Shown here one piece after another: positions 57,031 through 64,000 of a DNA stretch of 64,000 bases. Position 1 is the first letter of the stretch. Each line of letters begins with the position of its first letter. Both the position numbers and the translations under genes were made by a program. This DNA is from Microvelia longipes (Eukaryota; Arthropoda; Insecta; Hemiptera; Veliidae). A model generated the notes under the pieces. That model saw only the letters and a program-made list of their open reading frames with translations. It was not told the origin of the DNA and did not search any database. Location: contig JACMZG010001914.1 of assembly GCA_018340805.1 (NCBI GenBank), positions 7,503,833-7,567,832 on the forward strand, written 5' to 3'.

Positions 57031-57402
57031 TCTATGATTTTTTGTTTCACTTTTACAATTATTTTTTCGCAAGAATGTATTAGATAAAACAAAATAACGT
57101 ACGGACAAAGGAAAGTACAAGTAATAGATACATCGAATAGCTGCATCGTTAGGTGGATTAGTTCGCTGGCTGTCATCCGATGAGGGAGCTGAACCATGTG
57201 ACCCACTTACACAGTGAAAACTAACCAATAAGTCCATCTTACAACCTTAGCACGAAATTAACATTCCCAACTATACACAAAGAAGGCACGGAGAATGAAA
57301 GTTTATTTTTTGGAAAAAATCATAATATACAAACATTTACAACCTTTATTGACCTTACGTAGGCACGGGATACTTTATTTTCTGTTCCTGCACTCTTTCT
57401 TT
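57031..57402. other. No gene seen
   Basis: Minus-strand frames of 89 and 104 codons overlap here and run into the SINE fragment; no domain is seen. Confidence 0.4.
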
Positions 57403-58340
<938 letters not shown>

Positions 58341-59340
58341 TTACAACTAGAAAATAATTCTGGCGCGGTGGTCCGCATGTCGGGCGAATTTCCTTTGGAT
58401 GCGAGCACTCAAACCCAGAGTACTGGGTTCAATCCTAGTAGGGACAATATTTTGTCGTTTTTTACCTAATATAAGTTTACAACTAGAAAATAATTCTGGC
58501 GCGGTGGTCCGCATGTCGGCGAATTCCTTTGGATGCGTGTTTCCGTGCTTTTTACATTATATAAGTTTACAACTACTAAATAAATAATTCCGGCGCGGTG
58601 GTCCGCTGTCGGGCGAATTTCATTTAGAATGCGTGTTTCCGTGCTAAACAACCCATTTCTTGCTTATGCAGAACCATGCCCATTGCGTGGTTCCGGTTCA
58701 TGCTTTAGAACCAAGCAGTTACTCAATTGTCAAGCACTGCTCGTAACTCATTTTGTCTGTATTTTCCAAAGGAAATGCGCTAAAACCTTAAAGATAACTG
58801 ACTAGCTTAAAATAAGTAACTAAGCTTTAAACTAGTGCAAATAATAGTGCTATTTCTAATTTTAGAGCATAGTTTTGTACAACCAACTAGATAATTATGC
58901 GCATTTCCTTTGGAAAATACAGACAAAATGAGTTACGAGCAGTGCTTGACAATTGAGTAACTGCTTGCGTTCTAAAGCATGAACCGGAACCACGCAACGG
59001 GCATGGTTCTTGCATAATCAAGAAATGGGTTGTTTAGCACGGAAACACGCATTTTAAATGAAATTCGCCCGACAGCGGACCACCGCGCCGGAATTATTTA
59101 TTTGTAGTTGTAAACTTATATAATGTAAAAAGCACGGAAACACGCATCCAAAGGAAATTCGCCGACATGCGGACCACCGCGCCAGAATTATTTCTAGTTG
59201 TAAACTTATATTAGGTAAGAAAAAACGACTAAAATGATTGTCCCTACTAGGATTTGAACCCAGGTACTCTGGGTTTGAGTGCTCGTATCCAAAGGAAATT
59301 CGCCCGACATGCGGACCACCGCGCCAGAATTTTTTATTTT
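58341..59340. mobile_element. About 1-kb palindrome built of tRNA-like units
   Basis: Left arm 58341-58775 and right arm about 58905-59340 are inverse copies around a spacer of about 130 bp. Each arm holds three diverged units beginning TCTGGCGCGGTGGTCCGCAT then GTCGGGCGAATTTCC. The outermost has CTGGGTTCAA(A)TCCTAGTAGG, a B-box with a tRNA-like 3' half. The spacer (GTATTTTCCAAAGGAAATGC ... GCGCATTTCCTTTGGAAAAT) matches 26535-26680, tying the palindrome to repeat M. Arm identity is high with small indels. Confidence 0.85.
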
Positions 59341-59924
59341 CTGTTCTTGCATTCTTTCCTTCTTTATTTTTTTAAAAAAAAATAATTTTAATAATCCTAA
59401 TAAATTAAACCCCACCAGAAACCTTCCAAAGCTAAGTTTTGGGTAAAAAGATTTAAGATCTTATTTTATTGTTAGTTGTTTTGACGGAGATTTTGTGGTA
59501 TAGACACCATGACGTTTAATAAAAAAAAACACACATGAATAAATTATATTATTATATAAGTAATTAATTATATGTTATTCCAATATATTAAAAACAATTA
59601 ATATATCGTCAACTACAATAGTATAAAAAAATCTTAAAATCTAAAAAAATAAATCTAATTTCACAAAAATTAAGAAAATAAAGAAATCTATCTAATTTTA
59701 TCTATCTTATTGGCACACATAACATGTTGGCACATTTTATTGGCATTACTTAATAATCATAAATTTAATTTGTGACATTTCCAGTACGGATCGTAATGTA
59801 TTGTGCTATTTAACCACTGGTTTAATCTGTTCCGTGTATTTGAAATAGAACAACCATAAGGCACAGTAACCAACCAGCAGAATGGAATGAACAGATGGAT
59901 GAATATACAGATGGATCTTATGAA
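59341..59924. other. No gene seen
   Basis: AT-rich intron sequence. Confidence 0.4.
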
Positions 59925-60620
59925 TATATATCCCTCTTGAGATATCTGTATATCTCTATGAATACTAATGAATATCTGTATGAATCTAATGAATATATGC
60001 ATGAATCTAATGAATATCTGAATGTATCTATTGAATATCTGTATGAATATAATGAAAATCTCTCTATATGAATACTAATGAATATCTGTATGAATCTAAT
60101 GAATGTATGCATGAATCTAATGAATATCTGTATGCATCTATTGAATATCTCTATGAATACTAATAAATATCTGTATGAATCTATTGAATATCTCTGTGAA
60201 TTCTAATGAATTCTGTATGAATCTAATGAATATATGCATAAATCTAATGAAATCTGTATGAATCTATTGAACATCTGTATGAATATAATGAATATCTCTA
60301 AGAATACTAATGAATATCTGTATGAAGACTAATGAATATCTCTATGAATACTAATGAATATCTGTATGAATCTAATGAATATTTGTATTTATCTATTGAA
60401 TAATATTTGTTTGAATATAATGAATATCTCTATGAATTCAAATGAATATCAGTATGAATCCAATGAATTTCTGTGTGAATCTAATGAATACCTGTATGAA
60501 ATTAATGAATATTTTTATGAATCTAATGAATATCTGTATGAATCTAATGAATATATGCATAAATCTAATGAATATCTGTATGAATCTATTGATTATCTGT
60601 ATAAATACTAATGAATATCT
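59925..60620 (+). repeat. Minisatellite, 21-bp unit, about 33 copies
   Basis: Unit GAATCTAATGAATATCTGTA then T. Because 21 is a multiple of 3, every frame stays open for long stretches (for example Met-Asn-Ile-type repeats at 60354-60627). These frames are not evidence of a gene. Confidence 0.97.
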
Positions 60621-62287
60621 ACTGTAGAAGAGTCAAGTAAAAATAAATTTTCTTATAGAATTGTTTTATCTATAGGGCCTAAAAATATTAGATTTATCGT
60701 CTAATTTAAACATGTACACCTCTTATCATACTTGATAGACTTAATTCGACAATAATGTTGCGCATAAGATAACAATTTATGCATTAATCAAAAGAGATGA
60801 CTTTAAAATAAAAGAAAGTTTCTTTTAAAAAAGACAATAATTTACAAAAAAAAATACACTTAAACATTATTTTAACTTTTTCAATAATATATATGTCACT
60901 TGATAACTTCATTTTTATGTATTTATATATACAATTGAAAACGTTTTCAAATATAACGTATTAATTTATTTATTAAAATACTAATAAAATTATAACAATG
61001 AAGTTATTAAACAAATTAATGTATAACATATAAAGAAAAAACTATGTATATATTTTTTTTTAAAGAAAAGAAGACACATATAACCGAAAGATAAATATCA
61101 TGTATGACTCGTTTTGTCTTCGATATCAAAATTTATTATTGTAATTTTTTTCTGTTAATTTAAAAAAAGGTCATATCCAGGTTCATTCCTTTTCAAATAA
61201 ATTTTCAAATAAAGCTTTTTAATGTCAATGAGTTAAAAAAAAGAAACTGCAAAATGAGTAATCTTCCATAGCTTTATTTTAAAGCTTCAATATTTAAAAG
61301 GTTAAAATTAATTTAAAAAAAAAGTTATTATCAAATTTGAAAGTAGAGTAAATAACCCAATACCACATAATCCAATATAGTCTTATTTCTGAATTTAATA
61401 ATATTTGTGGTGTTCTGGCTAAATTCATCATTATTTAGACCCACTTTTAGCTCTACATTTTTAAAGCTAAAATCTACTAAGAGTGCTTGATACATCCTAT
61501 ACATGCATGAATGATCTTTAAAGCGAATTGAGCTCGATTCAGAAAAACCAATGGTAACACAAATTAGATTAAGTAAAATTAAATTAAGTTATTGGGGTTT
61601 CAAAGATCGAAACTATCAAAAATATACTTTATAAAACAAGACTAAGATTAGCTTATTTCTCCAATGGAAATTTCCCAACATACTTGATATGTTGATTAAA
61701 TTATTAATTAATTTATAATTGATAATGAAATAAATTAATTAAATGTCAAATTTTTCGGACACTTTAGGAAAAATAATACACTTTACTTCATCTGCCAACT
61801 TTAGAGAGAGTAGAGTATATTTACCACTAAGAAATTGCCAGCTTACCCCGTCACTAATTAAAAAAAAACTGCGCGTCTGCTGCCGTCGCAGAGACAGCTG
61901 AGTAGAGTATATTATTTTCCCTTAAGTGTCAAAACAGATATTATACTGCATTATACCTTTTTTATGAGGTATCAATGCAAGATGATACAAATTTATAAGT
62001 TGATTCAATTCTATGTAAACAAACCAAAAGCAATTGGAGGTTGTAACCTACCTTGTTTTTATTATAACGTATTTTCTTTGAATAATTTGAAAAAAAAATA
62101 AATAAGTTGTGACGCAACTGCCCAGGTTTTTAAATATACACCGAAAACTTAAGCAAAAATTGGATTGATAAGCAAGGAAGCGAGTATTTTAAAGAAAATT
62201 TGCCCAGCCTGCAGACCTTCGCGCCACAATTTTTATTAAAATTCCAAGCAACTTGCAACTTTTTTTTACTTTCCAATTTTGTTGCAG
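60621..62287. other. End of intron 1, no other feature
   Basis: AT-rich. The last 60 bp show a good pyrimidine tract (TTTTTTTTACTTTCCAATTT) before TTGCAG. ACTGCGCGTCTGCTGCCGTC at about 61869 is an isolated GC-richer patch. Confidence 0.45.
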
Positions 62288-62444
62288 GCAAAGAAGAATC
62301 ACACTTATGTTGAAAAGATGTCAATTTTCGACCGGAAATTTAATCTGATTGGTGGGGATCCGAGAAAAATGTTTAATTGCAAAAGATTAAAATTTGAATC
62401 AGCTCTTGTTCTGTTGATAATAAGTAATGTTATACCGATTTTCG
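62288..62444 (+). CDS. Receptor-like gene, exon 2
   Basis: Starts after TTGTTGCAG in phase 0 and reads AKKNHTYVEKMSIFDRKFNL, then IGGDPRKMFNCKRLKFESAL and the hydrophobic VLLIISNVIPIFG. This fits the loop after TM2 and the start of TM3 in insect gustatory receptors, where the TM2 end and a [WFY]xxxxxxL motif are followed by a short basic loop. The donor is uncertain: G|GTGTGC at 62445 and A|GTAATG at 62424 both leave phase 1. The frame stays open to a TAG at 62459. An in-frame continuation beyond that stop (MLSFIYAYLAILYIICLL) ends at CTGCAG|GTAATT, which would be a better donor if the TAG is a mutation. Confidence 0.6.
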
Positions 62445-62461
62445 GTGTGCTTCTCGTTTAG

Positions 62462-63165
62462 ATGCTTAGCTTCATCTATGCTTACTTAGCAATTTTATAT
62501 ATTATATGCTTACTGCAGGTAATTTTATAGAACCATCTATGCTTACTATAAGCAATTTTATATAGAATCATATATGCTTACTGCAGGTAATTTTATAGAA
62601 CCATCTATGCTTACTATAAGCAATTTTATATAGAATCATATATGCTTACTGCAGGTAATTTTATAGAACCATCTATGCTTACTATAAGCAATTTTATATA
62701 GAATCGTATATGCTTACAGTAGGTAATTGTTTAGAATTATCTATGCTTACAACAGGATATTGTTTAGAATCATTGGTGATTATAAAAGGCAATTGTCAAG
62801 AATCATCCATGCTCACAGAAGGTTATTGATCATAAGCATTTATGCCTACAGAAGGTAATTGATCATAAGCATTTATGCTTACTTGATCATAGATTTATGC
62901 TTACAGAAGGTAATTGATCATAAAGCATTTATGCTTACAGAAGGTATTGATCATAAGCATTGCTTACAGAGGTAATTGATCATAAGCATTTATGCTTACA
63001 GAAGGTAATTGATCATAAGCATTATGCTTACAGAAGGTAATTGATCATAAGCATTATACTTTAAGAAGGTAATTGATCATAAGCATTATGCTTACAGAAG
63101 GTAATTGATCATAAGCATTTATGCTTACAGAAGGTAATTGTTTAGCTTCATTTATGCTTACAGCA
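62462..63165 (+). repeat. Compound minisatellite after exon 2
   Basis: The first part has a unit of about 65 bp (TATGCTTACTGCAGGTAATT then TTATAGAACCATC, alternating with TATGCTTACTATAAGCAATT). The second part has a unit of about 33 bp (GCTTACAGAAGGTAATTGAT then CATAAGCATTTAT). Each unit contains donor-like AGGTAAT and many contain acceptor-like TTACAG. It begins within a few bases of the end of the exon 2 frame. Confidence 0.95.
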
Positions 63166-63249
63166 GGTAATTGGTTAGATCGGTGCTAATCCAAATATTT
63201 ATTTAGAACATCTTTGCTTACCGCAAGTAATTTTATAGAACAATCCATG

Positions 63250-63445
63250 CTTAAAATGCCCGTTTTATGGCCTTTCGGCCCATCAGGGTATTCACATTGC
63301 GGGGACCAAGTCAGGTGGGTTGCATCTACCATCCTCTAAGAATTAATTAAAGTTGTCGAAATCTCTTTAATACAATTATTGTTCATATAATCTTAAAGCA
63401 TAGCCCGTGTTGCGAACTCTAGACCTCCGATGGACGGTCTATTCT
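63250..63445 (-). mobile_element. tRNA-derived SINE, degraded copy
   Basis: The plus strand AAAATGCCCGTTTTATGGCC, TTTCGGCCCATCAGGGTATT, CTAAGAATTAATTAAAGTTG and GCATAGCCCGTGTTGCGAAC corresponds to 29818-29985. The tRNA-like head is cut off after AGACCTCCGATGG. Confidence 0.75.
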
Positions 63446-63456
63446 TACAGCAGGTA

Positions 63457-63531
63457 ATTACTTCGAGGAAACCACATACCCTATTTGACTTGTGGTATAT
63501 TCAAACTAAAGTCAGTGTAGACTCTAAAACC
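63457..63531 (+). other. Candidate small exon between exons 2 and 3 (weak)
   Basis: After CTTACAGCAG an open stretch reads VITSRKPHTLFDLWYIQTKV then SVDSKTG before ACCG|GTGTAT. Its position and aromatic/basic character would suit the missing TM3-TM4 loop of the receptor. However, the phase left by this donor (1) does not match exon 3 as drawn (needs 2), and the acceptor lies in a minisatellite-like word. Recorded only as a candidate. Confidence 0.2.
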
Positions 63532-63646
63532 GGTGTATTATTGGTATAATTAATTACAAAAATAAAAAAATAAATAAATAATTACAAATTTATTAATTAC
63601 AAATTAATAAATAAATCCATAATAATAAATAAATAATTGTCAACAG

Positions 63647-63769
63647 AATGGTCCGAGATTGTCAAGTCTGTCTGTTCTTGACGGTTGTGTATCAGCTGAG
63701 ACAGAGGTTCCAAGCACTGAACAATGTACTTCAGGAAGCACTGTCAACTTCACAGTTCACGGATCACAG
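63647..63769 (+). CDS. Receptor-like gene, exon 3
   Basis: Between TTGTCAACAG and a strong CACAG|GTAAAA donor, the frame from 63648 reads MVRDCQVCLFLTVVYQLRQR then FQALNNVLQEALSTSQFTDH. A membrane segment followed by RF(x)xLNxxL is characteristic of the TM4 end and following intracellular loop of insect gustatory receptors. The exon ends in phase 2. TM5-TM7 and the C-terminal TYhhhhhQF signature must lie beyond the right edge of the window. Confidence 0.65.
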
Positions 63770-63898
63770 GTAAAATAATTACATTATTTAACACCTCATC
63801 ATTTTTGCAAATTTTCCAAGAAAAAAGGAGCTTATGAGGCAGGGGGGGGGGGGGCGTGGGGGAGGTAGATTTTTTTTAGAGAGGATCAATAATCAAGA

Positions 63899-63938
<40 letters not shown>

Positions 63939-64000
63939 CTTCCCCCCCCCCCATCAGCTCAGGGCTGTTTTACCCTAAAGATGGGGTAGTATTTGCATAA
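63770..64000. repeat. G-run, (TA)n and C-run in the next intron
   Basis: G12 at about 63842-63854, (TA)n at 63904-63936 and C10 at 63943-63952, within the intron after exon 3. Their layout resembles the nested element at 3364-3779 (TA between G- and C-runs). Confidence 0.7.

Noticed and set aside
56923..57237. Frames of 89 and 104 codons, minus strand
   Set aside because: They terminate inside a SINE fragment, overlap each other in different frames and show no domain.
60354..60627. Repetitive Met-Asn/Glu-Tyr frames
   Set aside because: A 21-bp minisatellite keeps all frames open; there is no start context or similarity.

Overview
The window looks like AT-rich, gene-poor intergenic and intronic DNA from an animal, most likely an insect. 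It has very low GC, many long (TA)n tracts, dozens of minisatellites, and DNA transposons and SINE-like repeats nested in one another. I see no bacterial-style operons, rRNA genes, functional tRNA genes or CRISPR arrays. The insect assignment rests on one interrupted plus-strand gene whose pieces resemble an insect gustatory/odorant-type seven-transmembrane receptor. I cannot name the order or species.

Genes. The only convincing host gene enters at about 48.85 kb. Exon 1 (168 codons, N-terminal tail, TM1, TM2) ends at a good GTAAGT donor. A second exon (62288 to about 62444) starts after a pyrimidine-rich acceptor in matching phase 0. A third exon (63647-63769) carries the part where receptors of this family have an RFxxLN-type motif. 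It ends at CAG|GTAAAA, so the C-terminal half lies beyond the right edge. The segment between TM3 and TM4 is not confidently found, so the gene could be intact with an unrecognised small exon, or damaged. The only other recognisable protein is the N-terminal DNA-binding part of a pogo/Tigger transposase inside a short, internally deleted element (39947-40784, minus strand).

Mobile elements. The best-bounded ones are: a non-autonomous hAT-like element (26265-27886) with a perfect 8-bp target duplication, inserted in a minisatellite and itself carrying another repeat; the Tigger-like element inside a (TA)n tract; a 103-bp hairpin MITE with TTA duplication (29209-29311); TA-flanked mariner-type MITEs (24118-24426, about 21411-21926); long foldback elements (about 745-1521, 20306-20686, 55739-56902, and a palindrome of about 1 kb at 58341-59340); and a TIR element whose two copies (7527-8243 and 52778-53569) share the start of one small ORF.

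Small RNA-derived repeats. tRNA-derived SINEs occur at about 6366-6590, 29815-30043, 32432-32660 and (degraded) 63250-63445. A more frequent family has a core resembling the internal-promoter half of 5S rRNA, followed by a GAGGACGAGCGAAGCGAGTC-type hairpin and a GGTACCCCGTACC tail. At least ten copies or fragments are dispersed here. Several are fused to the same second repeat ('R2') in constant relative order, so the mobile unit may be composite. A separate inverted-repeat family carries a hammerhead-like CTGATGA-stem-GAAA core.

Minisatellites. Arrays with units of about 21 to 75 bp occupy roughly a tenth or more of the window. Several start next to, or inside, identifiable mobile elements. 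One fills the receptor intron directly after exon 2 and repeats splice-donor-like CAGGTAAT. There is no sign of a defence island or other multi-gene system. What stands out is repeat architecture: nesting, hairpin-rich repeats, and minisatellites and TA tracts seeded inside transposons.
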